Part shown: positions 14,701 through 23,150 of the stretch, in pieces
Layout: each line of letters starts with the position of its first letter
Position numbering within the stretch: the stretch's first letter is position 1
Origin: an uncultured Chloroflexota bacterium
GTDB lineage: Bacteria; Chloroflexota; Anaerolineae; Promineifilales; Promineifilaceae
Direction of reading: 5' to 3'
Assembly (NCBI GenBank): GCA_900696625.1
Contig: CAADGU010000059.1
Span: 1 to 33,569, forward strand
Length of the DNA stretch: 33,569 nucleotides
Program-made: the position numbers and the translations under genes
The notes under the pieces: generated by a model
Seen by the model: only the letters and a program-made list of their open reading frames with translations
Database searches by the model: none
Told to the model about the DNA's origin: nothing

Positions 14701-16125
14701 ATGATAGATAACAACGCACAAATGCGTTTGCGTAAGCTGCCGGGGGTTGATCGGCTGCTGCAAATGCCGGAAACGGCCGTCCTCCTCGCCACCTACGGCC
14801 GTACCCTCACCGTTGAAGCCCTACGCCACACGCTGGAAGACACGCGGACGGGTGTGTTACAGGGCCAGGTCACGGCCACTTCGGCGGCGCTCAGTGCCAG
14901 CGTACCTGACCCCACCAGGTTAGTGCAAGCCGCTGCGGATTGGCTGGAAAACCTGCTCACCCCCAGCCTGCGCCCCGTCATCAACGCCACCGGCGTCATC
15001 GTGCATACCAATCTAGGCCGCGCCCCCCTCAGCCAGGCCGCCCGCCAGGCCATAGACGCCGCCGCTCGCGGCTACAGCAACCTGGAATATGACCTGGCTG
15101 CCGGGAAACGCGGCTCGCGCCATGCCCACGCCACCCAACTGCTGCCCCGCCTGACCGGGGCCGAAAGTTCAATCGTGGCCAACAACAATGCCGCCGCCGT
15201 TTTGCTCATGCTCACCGCGTTGTGTCACGGCCGTCAGGTCATCATCAGCCGGGGCCAATTGGTGGAAATCGGCGGCGGCTTTCGCATCCCGGACGTAATG
15301 GCCCAATCCGGGGCCACCCTGGTAGAAGTGGGCGCCACCAACCGCACCCACCTGCACGACTATGCCCGCGCCATCAACGAACAAACCGCCGCCATCCTGG
15401 TGGCGCACCATTCCAATTACAAAATCGTCGGTTTCACCAGCGAACCCTCATTGGCGGAGCTGGCGGAACTGGCCCACAGCCATGACCTGCCACTGCTGTT
15501 TGACCAGGGCAGCGGCGCACTGTTAGACACATCTCCCTTTGGCCTTGACCCGGAACCAACCGTGCCTGGCGGTATTCAGGCCGGTTGTGATCTGGTTGCC
15601 TTTAGCGGCGACAAACTGTTGGGTGGGCCACAGGCGGGCATCCTGGTGGGGCGGGCCGACCTGATCGCCCGCTGCCAGCAGCACCCGCTGGCGCGAGCGG
15701 TACGCGCCGATAAACTCTGCCTGGCCGGATTGTCAGCCACGCTGACCCATTATGTATGCGATGAGGCGCTCACGGCCGTACCCGTCTGGCGCATGATCAG
15801 CATGTCAGTGACAGAGGTGACGGCCGTAGCCCAAGAGTGGCTCGCGCACCTGGACGCACACGGCATTGCCGCCGAATTGGTAGACGGAGAATCCACCGTC
15901 GGCGGCGGCAGCCTGCCTGGAACCAGCCTGCCTACCCGGCTGGTCAGCCTGGCTACAACCAACCCCGATGCCCTGGCGGCCCGGCTGCGGGCCGAAGCCA
16001 TACCGGTGATTGGGCGCATTCAAGACGGCCGTTACCTGCTAGACCCGCGCACCGTTTTGCCCGAACAAGTTGATAATTTGCGGCAATCGTTGGTAAACTG
16101 TGCAAAAGAAGAGATTGGGGATTAG
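14701..16125 (+). CDS. selA: L-seryl-tRNA(Sec) selenium transferase SelA
   Basis: The start at ATG 14701 gives 474 aa and the family-typical N-terminus (LRKLPGVDRLL). SelA is a PLP enzyme that converts seryl-tRNA(Sec) to selenocysteinyl-tRNA(Sec) using selenophosphate. Visible features are the N-terminal helical domain (to ~90), VINATGVIVHTNLGRAPLS (93-111), GxRGSRH-like KRGSRHAHA, and the PLP-lysine motif SGDKLLGGPQAGI (K305). Length matches the family. It has no selB, selD or tRNA(Sec) beside it. The last residues (EEIGD and stop) are encoded inside a hairpin repeat, so the repeat supplies the C-terminus. No Shine-Dalgarno is evident. Confidence 0.95.
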   Translation: MIDNNAQMRLRKLPGVDRLLQMPETAVLLATYGRTLTVEALRHTLEDTRTGVLQGQVTATSAALSASVPDPTRLVQAAADWLENLLTPSLRPVINATGVIVHTNLGRAPLSQAARQAIDAAARGYSNLEYDLAAGKRGSRHAHATQLLPRLTGAESSIVANNNAAAVLLMLTALCHGRQVIISRGQLVEIGGGFRIPDVMAQSGATLVEVGATNRTHLHDYARAINEQTAAILVAHHSNYKIVGFTSEPSLAELAELAHSHDLPLLFDQGSGALLDTSPFGLDPEPTVPGGIQAGCDLVAFSGDKLLGGPQAGILVGRADLIARCQQHPLARAVRADKLCLAGLSATLTHYVCDEALTAVPVWRMISMSVTEVTAVAQEWLAHLDAHGIAAELVDGESTVGGGSLPGTSLPTRLVSLATTNPDALAARLRAEAIPVIGRIQDGRYLLDPRTVLPEQVDNLRQSLVNCAKEEIGD

Positions 16126-16165
16126 GGATTGGAGATTGTTAATCTCTAATCCCTAATCTCCAATC
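16113..16165. repeat. GATTGGGGATTAGG-family hairpin overlapping the selA stop
   Basis: A 25-nt left arm (16113-16137) and right arm (16141-16165) pair over a 3-nt loop. The two mismatches would be G-U wobbles in the plus-strand RNA. The selA stop codon (16123-16125) lies inside the left arm, and the right arm ends 10 bp before the tsaD ATG. Confidence 0.8.
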
Positions 16166-16175
16166 CCTAAATAAC

Positions 16176-17180
16176 ATGACCACATCAACCAGAATCCTAG
16201 CCATCGAAACCTCTTGTGATGAAACGGCCGCCGCTGTGGTGGAAAACGGCCGTACCATCCTCAGCAATATCATCGCCAGTCAGGTAGATTTACACGCCCA
16301 GTATGGCGGCGTCTTCCCGGAGGTGGCTTCGCGCCGCCACATTGAAGTCATTCACACCGTCGTCAATCAGGCGTTGGAGGCGGCGCACCTGGGGCTGGAC
16401 GACGTGGATTGTATTGCCGTCACCCAGGGGCCAGGGCTGGTAGGCTCGTTGCTGGTGGGGGTGAATATGGCCAAGGGGTTGGCTCTGGCCCGCAACAAAC
16501 CGCTGCTGGGCATCAACCACATTGAAGGGCACATTTACTCGTTGTGGCTCAGCGAAGAGGCCGCGGATTTTGCCTTTCCCATTTTGAACCTGGTCGTTAG
16601 CGGCGGGCACACGGAACTTTATTTGATGGTGGATCACGGCCGTTACCAACATCTGGGTGGCACGTTGGACGACGCCGCCGGTGAAGCCTTTGACAAGGTG
16701 GGGCGGCTGCTGGGGCTGCCCTTCCCCGGCGGCCCGGCTATTGACCGCGCCGCCCGCAGCGGCAACCCGCAAGCATACAAATTTCCCCGCGGGGTGATGG
16801 ATGATGGCTTTAATTTTAGTTTCAGTGGGTTGAAAACGGCCGTGATGCGGCAAATTCAGCCCACGCCGGCACAGCGGCACGCCATTCCTGACGTAGCCGC
16901 CAGTTTTCAGGCAGCCGTGGTAGATGCCCTGGTCACAAAAACGGAACGGGCGGCGCTGGCTTATGGGGTTACGGCCGTGCATCTGGCCGGCGGCGTTTCG
17001 GCTAACAGCGCCCTGCGGCAAACCATGAAAGAGCGGCTGTCCATCCCCGTTCGTTTCCCACCGCCCATCCTCTGCACCGACAACGCCGCCATGATTGCGG
17101 CGGCGGCCCATTGGCATTTTATCGCCGGGCAGCACCATCCACTTGATTTGGATGTCATTCCCAGCCTGCAATTGGTATAA
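16176..17180 (+). CDS. tsaD: tRNA N6-adenosine threonylcarbamoyltransferase TsaD
   Basis: This 334-aa protein transfers the threonylcarbamoyl group to A37 of ANN-decoding tRNAs (t6A). The ASKHA-fold landmarks are present: N-terminal ILAIETSCDETAAAVV, PEVASRRH, VTQGPGLVGSLLVG, the metal-binding NHIEGH (H115, H119), VSGGHTEL, DDAAGEAFDKVGRLLGLPFPGG, and the C-terminal AGGVSANSALR and CTDNAAMIA motifs. Length is standard. Partners TsaB, TsaC and TsaE are not in the window. The ATG at 16176 follows a repeat hairpin without a clear Shine-Dalgarno. The end of the gene contains an extended -10 likely used by the next gene. Confidence 0.97.
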   Translation: MTTSTRILAIETSCDETAAAVVENGRTILSNIIASQVDLHAQYGGVFPEVASRRHIEVIHTVVNQALEAAHLGLDDVDCIAVTQGPGLVGSLLVGVNMAKGLALARNKPLLGINHIEGHIYSLWLSEEAADFAFPILNLVVSGGHTELYLMVDHGRYQHLGGTLDDAAGEAFDKVGRLLGLPFPGGPAIDRAARSGNPQAYKFPRGVMDDGFNFSFSGLKTAVMRQIQPTPAQRHAIPDVAASFQAAVVDALVTKTERAALAYGVTAVHLAGGVSANSALRQTMKERLSIPVRFPPPILCTDNAAMIAAAAHWHFIAGQHHPLDLDVIPSLQLV

Positions 17181-17181
17181 T
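17173..17181 (+). promoter_or_regulatory. Extended -10 promoter for the downstream kinase
   Basis: TGGTATAAT (17173-17181) is a perfect extended -10 (TGn plus TATAAT) overlapping the tsaD stop. Transcription would begin near 17188, about 65 bp before the kinase ATG. No clear -35 is seen, which is acceptable for extended -10 promoters. Confidence 0.45.
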
Positions 17182-17191
17182 AGCCGCGCAC

Positions 17192-17232
17192 CAATCGGAT
17201 TACTGCTTACCAATCACCAATTACCGATCACG
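17192..17232. repeat. CCAATC/ATTACC short word cluster between tsaD and kinase
   Basis: Near-repeated ACCAATC, ATTAC and ACCAATTACCGATCAC words lie here without a facing complementary arm. They look like a single arm of the same class of intergenic repeat seen elsewhere in the window. Confidence 0.4.
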
Positions 17233-17252
17233 GACAGTAGTGGCGCAATGGT

Positions 17253-19391
17253 ATGATTCATTCATCTGAAATGCCTGATCTCTCTGGGTTTGAAACCGGA
17301 AACGGGGATAACCACTCCCTGACGCAAACAATTGCGAATGTATTGCGGCACATCGAGAAAGATGGCCTGGATATTGAACGCATTATGGACGCGGTGGTGG
17401 AAACGGCCGTGCGCTACTTCGATGCCTTCGATGGCAGTCTCATCGTTATCAACGAAGCCCAACAAATCGAACAAACCTGTTACTATCAGGATGAACCACA
17501 CCGCCATAAACCAGATGTCTTCTTGCAAGATGTCATGCGGGAAGGCGTCGCCGGTTGGGTCATCCGCAAACGGCGCCCTTACCTGGCATCTGATACACAC
17601 ACCGATAAACAATGGCTCAAGCGTCCCGGTTTGCCCGCCAACAGTGCGCCCCAATCGGCCATTTCTGTGCCTTTGCTCACACGAGGGCGGGTGATTGGTG
17701 TGTTGACCCTGCATCGCCGAAATGTGCCCTCCTTCATGCCGGAAGACGTTGAACTGTTGGCAAATTATGCCAACGAAGCCGCCAGTCATGTGGAAAATGC
17801 CCGTCTATTTGCCGCTTCACAAAGGCAGTTGCAAATTGCTGCCTTGCTTAATGAAGCCAGCCGCGCCATTAATTCCTCGTTAGACCTCACCGAAATTATG
17901 AAATCCCTGCTGCTGCAAATGAATGAGTTCCTGAATGCAGAAGCTGTTTCCATTGCCCTGGTAGATGAACAGACCAAAGAGCTGATTTACCAGATTGCTG
18001 CCGGTGTGGGTGAAAATGAGATTCGCGGCCTGCGCATACCCGCCAATCAGGGCATATCGGGCTGGGTATTAGAACACTGCCAACCCGTGTTGATCCCTGA
18101 TACCAGCCGTGACCCCCGTTTCCAGCCAAACCTGGGCGACAAACGCACCGGCTACCCCACCCGCGCCATGATTTGTGCGCCCATTCAATACAAAGGTGAT
18201 GTCTTAGGTACCATCCAGGCGATCAATCCTTCGGAAGGGTCGTTTATGGAACAGGACCTCAATTTGCTGATGAATCTGGCAAACATCGCCAGCACGGCCA
18301 TTGCCAATGCCAAGCAATTTGCCCGCACCCAGGCCGCCGAAGCACAGTACACCAGCCTGTTTCAAGATACCATTGACCCCATCATCCTGACGGATTTGGG
18401 CGGATATATTACCCAGGTCAACCGCCGCGCCACCCAGCTTTTGCGCTATAAACATCAAGAATTGTTGGGTAAACATATCAGCCAGCTTCACGAACCGGGC
18501 GCCGAACTGCTGAAGGCCAGCGCCATACAAAGTGATACGGTCAGAGTGTTCACCAGCAAAATTGTGACGCAAGATGGGCAGTCGCTTTCGGTGGAGGTAT
18601 ATGCCCGGCGTACCCTTTTTGAGCAGAGCGAAATTTTGCAGTGGATCTTCCATGACATCTCCAAGCACGTGGAACTGGAAGAGATGCGCCGCGATTTAAC
18701 GGCGATGTTGTTCCACGATCTGCAAAGTCCGTTGGGAAATGTCATTTCCAGCCTGGAATTGCTTTCGTATGAAATACCGCCCATGGATCCCGGTTCGCCG
18801 CTGCTTTATATGCTGGATATTGCCAAGCGCAGCAGTGAGCGGCTGCAAACGTTGGTGCGCTCTTTGCTAGATATTAACCGGCTGGAAGCGGGCAATCCGA
18901 TTATCGAACGAACGCTGGTAGACATTTATGACCTGGTGGACGAGGTGCGGGAGATTGAGCGCCCGAACTTTGAACAGCGCCGCGTGTTGTTTGTGGAGGC
19001 GCTATCGCCGGCGCTGCCCGATGTTTATGTGGAAGAGGATATGATTCGCCGGGTGCTGGTTAACCTGGTGGACAATGCCCTGAAGTACAGCATGGAAGGC
19101 CAGCAAATTACGATAGCGGCCGAATTGACCGAAGATCAGAGCGGTGTGCTTTTTTCGGTGAGTGACCAGGGTATGGGTATTCCGGTGGAGTTCCGGCAAT
19201 CTATTTTTGAGAAGTTTGAGCGCATTAAACGGGGCGGCGGTGATTCCAAAGGGTTAGGATTGGGGTTGGCGTTTTGCCGGCTGGCGGTGGACGCGCACAA
19301 CGGCCGTATCTGGGTGGATGATGCTCCCGGCGGCGGCGCCTGCTTCCGGTTTACCATCCCGTTTAGAGTGCCTGATGATTTTCGTAAGTAA
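17253..19391 (+). CDS. Soluble GAF-GAF-PAS sensor histidine kinase
   Basis: This 712-aa protein has two GAF domains (about 30-185 and 195-355), a PAS domain (about 363-475, ILTDLGGYITQVNRRATQLL), and HisKA with the variant H-box MLFHDLQSPLGNV (H488). The HATPase domain has N-box NLVDNALKYS (N608), G1 DQGMGIP and G2 KGLGLGLAFC. No membrane helices are seen, so it acts in the cytoplasm. The phospho-acceptor region HDLQSPL differs from the HELRTPL of the first kinase here, so the two are not recent duplicates. No response regulator lies beside it. The start at ATG 17253 has no good Shine-Dalgarno; an extended -10 lies upstream. Confidence 0.93.
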   Translation: MIHSSEMPDLSGFETGNGDNHSLTQTIANVLRHIEKDGLDIERIMDAVVETAVRYFDAFDGSLIVINEAQQIEQTCYYQDEPHRHKPDVFLQDVMREGVAGWVIRKRRPYLASDTHTDKQWLKRPGLPANSAPQSAISVPLLTRGRVIGVLTLHRRNVPSFMPEDVELLANYANEAASHVENARLFAASQRQLQIAALLNEASRAINSSLDLTEIMKSLLLQMNEFLNAEAVSIALVDEQTKELIYQIAAGVGENEIRGLRIPANQGISGWVLEHCQPVLIPDTSRDPRFQPNLGDKRTGYPTRAMICAPIQYKGDVLGTIQAINPSEGSFMEQDLNLLMNLANIASTAIANAKQFARTQAAEAQYTSLFQDTIDPIILTDLGGYITQVNRRATQLLRYKHQELLGKHISQLHEPGAELLKASAIQSDTVRVFTSKIVTQDGQSLSVEVYARRTLFEQSEILQWIFHDISKHVELEEMRRDLTAMLFHDLQSPLGNVISSLELLSYEIPPMDPGSPLLYMLDIAKRSSERLQTLVRSLLDINRLEAGNPIIERTLVDIYDLVDEVREIERPNFEQRRVLFVEALSPALPDVYVEEDMIRRVLVNLVDNALKYSMEGQQITIAAELTEDQSGVLFSVSDQGMGIPVEFRQSIFEKFERIKRGGGDSKGLGLGLAFCRLAVDAHNGRIWVDDAPGGGACFRFTIPFRVPDDFRK

Positions 19392-19417
19392 TTTTCTATC
19401 AATGATTTGCTTTTTTT

Positions 19418-19474
19418 GAGATTAAGAGACTGGGAGATTAGGAGATTTGGACAATCTCCCAATCTCTTAATCTC
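19418..19474. repeat. GATTAAGAGA-family hairpin between kinase and alaX-like gene
   Basis: A 22-nt left arm (19418-19439) and right arm (19453-19474) pair with one mismatch over a 13-nt loop. Seven T residues precede the left arm, which could give T-tract termination in the minus direction only. It ends 12 bp before the next ATG. Confidence 0.75.
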
Positions 19475-19486
19475 CGCTTTGTGCCT

Positions 19487-20722
19487 ATGACCACCAAACG
19501 ACTATATTACGAAGATGCCTACACCACACGCTTTAAGGCGCGGATTGTGGAACGGGTGCGGGTGGAAAATGACACGGCCGTGGCTACGGCCGTTGTTCTG
19601 GACAAAAGCTACTTTTACCCCACCTCCGGCGGACAGCCCTTTGACAAGGGGTTCATCAATGATGTACCGGTTTTGGATGTGACCATCCGTGAAAAGGATG
19701 GGGCTTTGCTGCACTGGATTAGCAAAGGGGACATCTGGTCGGACGATATTGTGGCCGATATTGATTGGGCGCGCCGTTTCGACCATATGCAGCAGCACAC
19801 GGGCCAGCACATTTTGTCCCAGGCGTTTATTCGGGTGGCGAATGCCGAAACGTTGAGTTTTCACCTGAGCGACGAGACGGTGACCATTGATTTAGATGCG
19901 ACGCTGGTACAGCCTGAGCATATTGAACAAGCTGAGTTCCTGGCCAACCAGGTGATCTGGCAAAATCGCCCGGTTCGTATCCGCGCCGCCACCACAGAAG
20001 AAGCGCAGCAACTGCCCTTGCGCAAGATACCACCGGGGCGCGACGGCCGTTTACGCCTGATTGAGATTGAGGATTTTGATATTATCGCTTGCGGCGGCAC
20101 CCACGTCAGCGCCACTGGTGAAGTGGGCTTGATCAAAATTGTAAAACTGGGGCGGGTAGGCGCCAATTTGCGCGTGGAGTTTTGCTGCGGGCGGCGGGCG
20201 CTGCAAGATTACCGGCAGAAAAATAGCGTGGTGAATCGGCTGACGGCCGTGTTAACCACCGGCGCTGACGAAATTGTAGACTCCGTAACCAAATTGCAGG
20301 AAGAAGTAAAAGAAGCCCGTCGCCAGATCAAACGCCAACAAACCAGCCTCATTCAATTAGAAGCAGACAGCCTGCTGGCCCAGGGAAAGAAAAAAAACGC
20401 CACCACCATCATCACCCGTGTTTATGCTGACGCCGAAAGTGACGCCAACCACCTGCGCACCCTGGCCTCCCGCCTGACCAAAGAAGGCAATGTAGTCGCC
20501 TTGTTAGGATTAGCCGGTGAAAAATGTGTACTCATTTTCAGCCGTTCGGCCGCCGCCCCAGGCGACATGAACCAACTCATCAAGCCGGCCCTGCAAATAT
20601 TAGGCTCGGCCTCTGGCGGCGGCTCGGCAGAAATGGCGCGCGGGGGTGGCCCGGCGGCCGATGTAGAACGGGTGGAACAGGCTGTGGCGCGGGCGGAAAG
20701 ACTGCTGTTGGGGCAGTTATAG
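19487..20722 (+). CDS. Alanyl-tRNA editing protein, AlaX-type with DHHA1 domain
   Basis: This 411-aa protein (ATG 19487; an in-frame GTG lies at 19481) resembles the editing half of alanyl-tRNA synthetase and would hydrolyse mischarged Ser- or Gly-tRNA(Ala) in trans. The zinc ligands are visible as QQHTGQH (H104, H108) and ACGGTHV (C202, H206), in a tRNA-SAD-type domain with the upstream YPTSGGQPFD motif. A coiled coil follows (~262-300). A C-terminal DHHA1 domain with GSASGGGSAEMARGGG completes the AlaX-long architecture. There is no aminoacylation domain, so it is not AlaRS. It follows selA and tsaD in a plus-strand stretch enriched in tRNA-related functions. Confidence 0.9.
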   Translation: MTTKRLYYEDAYTTRFKARIVERVRVENDTAVATAVVLDKSYFYPTSGGQPFDKGFINDVPVLDVTIREKDGALLHWISKGDIWSDDIVADIDWARRFDHMQQHTGQHILSQAFIRVANAETLSFHLSDETVTIDLDATLVQPEHIEQAEFLANQVIWQNRPVRIRAATTEEAQQLPLRKIPPGRDGRLRLIEIEDFDIIACGGTHVSATGEVGLIKIVKLGRVGANLRVEFCCGRRALQDYRQKNSVVNRLTAVLTTGADEIVDSVTKLQEEVKEARRQIKRQQTSLIQLEADSLLAQGKKKNATTIITRVYADAESDANHLRTLASRLTKEGNVVALLGLAGEKCVLIFSRSAAAPGDMNQLIKPALQILGSASGGGSAEMARGGGPAADVERVEQAVARAERLLLGQL

Positions 20723-20780
20723 GGTAATTGAGTAATTGCGTAATTGGGTAATTACCCAATTACGCAATGACCCAATCACC
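20723..20780. repeat. GTAATTGGG-family near-perfect palindrome over a start codon
   Basis: The core 20735-20768 is a perfect 34-bp palindrome with no loop (left half ATTGCGTAATTGGGTAA). It extends to 29-bp arms (20723-20780) with three mismatches. It begins right after the AlaX stop and covers the ATG at 20767 of the MBL-fold gene. Confidence 0.85.
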
Positions 20781-21657
20781 TCCTGTCATGGAACAAATCG
20801 CCGACAACGTCTACATTGAAACAGCCTATGAAGGCGTCAACGTCGGCGCTGTCGTTACCGGTCAGGGCATTATTGCCATAGATGTACCCACCTATCCCCG
20901 GCAGGCGCGTGATTGGGCCATACGCCTGCAAACACTCTCCCCCCGGCCCGTTATTTTTACCATCCTCACGGACTATCACAGTGACCGCATCTTAAACGCC
21001 CGCTGGCTCAATGCGCCCATCATCGCCCATCAAGTAACCGCCGAGAAGCTGGACCACTACATCAAACGCTACCCGGCCAATTTGCTGGAAAACATGGCTG
21101 CCCGCAACCCGTACCGTAGCCGTGAATCAATCAGCGGCGCCATTGAAAAAGCAGCCATTAACTTCACCGATTCGTTTCATTTACACAAAGGGGGTGTGCA
21201 TTTCCAATTACTGAAAGCGCCAGGGCCTACGTCCGGCAATTTGTGGGTCTATTTGCCCGCGAAAGGCATTTTGTTTGCCGGAGATACCGTAACCACCGGT
21301 CATCACCCGTTGTTGTTGGAACCGGTGAGCGACCAGTGGCTGCAAACGTTGCAGCGGCTGGAGCGTTGGCCGGGTGCGCTGCATACCGTTGTGCCGGGGC
21401 GGGGAGCGATACCGGTGGAAACCGATACTGTGCCTATTCGCGCTTATTTACAGCAGATGCAGGAGCGGGTGAGAAGTCATGTGGCGGCGGGGAAAGCGCG
21501 GGAGGAAACGGCCGTATACATCCCCGAATTTCTCGCCATGTTCCCCATAAACGAACTCCCCCTGGATTGGCTGCGCCAGCAAATCAAATGCAGTTTGGAT
21601 CATATCTATGATGAGATACAATTGGGCCAGAGCAATAGAGAATCCATCGTAATGTAA
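20767..21657 (+). CDS. MBL-fold protein with degenerate metal site
   Basis: This 296-aa protein has metallo-beta-lactamase fold layout: N-terminal strands (NVYIETAYEGVNVGAVVTG, GIIAIDVP), the position of the HxHxDH motif, a GH(T)xG position, and ILFAGDTV. The metal ligands are largely lost: the canonical THxHxDH reads TDYHSDR (68-74), and the usual G-H-T/S is GPTSG (153-157), while the D of GDT is kept. Catalysis as a normal dinuclear hydrolase is therefore doubtful. The ATG at 20767 lies in a palindrome; ATG 20788 (MEQIADNVYIE) is an equally plausible start. A terminator follows. Confidence 0.75.
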   Translation: MTQSPPVMEQIADNVYIETAYEGVNVGAVVTGQGIIAIDVPTYPRQARDWAIRLQTLSPRPVIFTILTDYHSDRILNARWLNAPIIAHQVTAEKLDHYIKRYPANLLENMAARNPYRSRESISGAIEKAAINFTDSFHLHKGGVHFQLLKAPGPTSGNLWVYLPAKGILFAGDTVTTGHHPLLLEPVSDQWLQTLQRLERWPGALHTVVPGRGAIPVETDTVPIRAYLQQMQERVRSHVAAGKAREETAVYIPEFLAMFPINELPLDWLRQQIKCSLDHIYDEIQLGQSNRESIVM

Positions 21658-21720
21658 GTTCCCAACCGTAAACAAGTAGCCGCTCGTAAATAACTTCATC
21701 ATCTATTAGCGATTTCAGAC

Positions 21721-21759
21721 CAGAGATTGGAGATGGGCAAAGTCTCAATCTCTGTTTTA
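21721..21759 (+). terminator. GATTGGA-family hairpin with T-tract after the MBL gene
   Basis: CAGAGATTGGAGA (21721-21733) pairs with TCTCAATCTCTG (21743-21754) with a single bulged G, and TTTTAT follows. It works as an intrinsic terminator formed from a member of the repeat family. A TATAAT at 21758-21763 overlaps the T-tract and may serve the Crp-family gene. Confidence 0.6.
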
Positions 21760-21830
21760 TAATTTCTGTTTGTTTTTGATAGTTCAGGTCTTCATTTGGT
21801 TTTTGGAAGTTGAGGAAGAAGGTGAGGAGA

Positions 21831-22532
21831 ATGCAGGCAGGTACCCATGCCTTACAGGTAGTCCCATTTTTTGTCAATCTTAATCCTGAAGAAGTAGAGA
21901 ACCTTTCCCGGCTGCTGGTGGTGCGCCGCTTTAGCGCCGGGCAGATTGTGTTCCATCATGGCGACCCTGGCGGGTTGCTTTATATTGTCAGCAAGGGCCG
22001 CGTCAAAATCACCCACTCCACGCCAGACGGTCAGGAGGCCATGCTGGCGATTGTGGGCGTCGGCGACTTTTTCGGCGAACTGGCCTTACTGGATGATTCG
22101 CCCCGGTCGGCTACGGCCGAAGCGCTGGAATCCACGGAGACGTTGACGCTGCACCGTGAAGATTTTATGCGCTTCATTCAGGCCAACCCGGATTTTGCCC
22201 TGCATGTGCTGCAAACGATGGCCCGCCGTATTCGCCGTCTGAACAACCAGGTGAGCGATATTTTCTTCCTGGATTTGCCGGCGCGGCTGGCTCGGCAGTT
22301 GTTGGAGCTGGCGGATGAACACGGCCGTACCACCCCCGAAGGCATCACCATTCAAATTGCCCTCACCCAAACCGACCTGGCGGAAATGACCGGCGCTACC
22401 CGCGTCAGCATCAACAAAGCGTTGGGGCGCTTCCGGCGGGCAGGCTGGGTAAAAGTGAACGGCCGTAAATTCACCATCGTCAAACGCCAGGAACTCGTCA
22501 ACCTCATCCAACTCTCCGGCGGCACCATTTGA
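21831..22532 (+). CDS. Crp/Fnr-family transcriptional regulator
   Basis: The start is ATG 21831, preceded by AAGGTGAGGAG; a TTG at 21810 would add seven residues without support. The 233-aa protein has a cyclic-nucleotide-binding beta-roll (~10-125) with the phosphate-binding cassette FGELALLDDSPRSATAEA (81-98), including the arginine-serine pair typical of cNMP binders. A dimerisation helix (~125-145) and a C-terminal winged HTH with LTQTDLAEMTGATRVSINKAL (in part 179-198) follow. The four N-terminal Cys of Fnr-type iron-sulfur sensors are absent. The ligand is probably a cyclic nucleotide (inference). The stop TGA is directly followed by a GATGGGGAGATTGGG word of the repeat family. Confidence 0.93.
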   Translation: MQAGTHALQVVPFFVNLNPEEVENLSRLLVVRRFSAGQIVFHHGDPGGLLYIVSKGRVKITHSTPDGQEAMLAIVGVGDFFGELALLDDSPRSATAEALESTETLTLHREDFMRFIQANPDFALHVLQTMARRIRRLNNQVSDIFFLDLPARLARQLLELADEHGRTTPEGITIQIALTQTDLAEMTGATRVSINKALGRFRRAGWVKVNGRKFTIVKRQELVNLIQLSGGTI

Positions 22533-22551
22533 GATGGGGAGATTGGGTTAT
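22530..22551. repeat. Solo GATTGGG-type word at the Crp-family stop codon
   Basis: TTGAGATGGGGAGATTGGG begins at the stop codon of the Crp-family gene and has no complementary right arm. It may be a decayed or half element of the GATTGGA family. Confidence 0.45.
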
Positions 22552-22582
22552 TTTCAATAGCCCCTGATACCAGCGAAAAACC

Positions 22583-23143
22583 ATGTTAATCACACTCTCT
22601 AACACGCTGCAAAAATATGCTAAAGGCTGGCTGATTCTTATCCTTTTGGCCCTGGACATTCTGTTTAATGCCGTCATTTTGCCCCGAACCCAGGCTCGGT
22701 TGGAAACCAGTTCCGGGGGGACAGGCCCCATTGATCTGCAATTCTTCTATACCCCTGAAAAAGTCTATGGTATGGTTGCCGCCTATGGCGAGGCTGGTCG
22801 CGCCGCTTACCGCACTTTCGAGTTAACCGGTGACATCATCTATCCCATCGTCTACACGCTGCTGTTCAGTTTGCTGATCACCTGGTTGTTCCAGCGTGGC
22901 TTTGCTACTGATAGCGCCATGCAGCGGTTAAACGTAATTCCTTTTGGCGCGTTTATTTTTGACCTGCTGGAAAATCTGTGCATTGTGCTGATGCTCTCGT
23001 TGTATCCATCCACACCAGCCATCATTGCCTGGTTGGCCACGATCTTTACAATGATCAAATGGAGTTTTGCGGGGGTGAGCATTGTGCTGTTACTGGTGGG
23101 TCTGGTCATGGCCTTGAAGAATCGCTTCAAGCGACAGATATGA
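22583..23143 (+). CDS. Four-helix membrane protein, function unknown
   Basis: This 186-aa protein has hydrophobic segments at about 15-33, 84-103, 118-140 and 145-177. Between the first two is a soluble loop of ~50 residues with FYTPEKVYGMVAAYGE. Polar residues inside the membrane segments (LDILFNAVILP, FDLLENLC) are likely functional. I do not recognise the family. It ends 7 bp before the GNAT start, so the two genes are probably co-transcribed and may share a role. Confidence 0.75.
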   Translation: MLITLSNTLQKYAKGWLILILLALDILFNAVILPRTQARLETSSGGTGPIDLQFFYTPEKVYGMVAAYGEAGRAAYRTFELTGDIIYPIVYTLLFSLLITWLFQRGFATDSAMQRLNVIPFGAFIFDLLENLCIVLMLSLYPSTPAIIAWLATIFTMIKWSFAGVSIVLLLVGLVMALKNRFKRQI

Positions 23144-23150
23144 CACACAA

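Noticed and set aside
16290..17213. 307-codon minus-strand frame
   Set aside because: It lies fully opposite tsaD, whose motifs are unambiguous.
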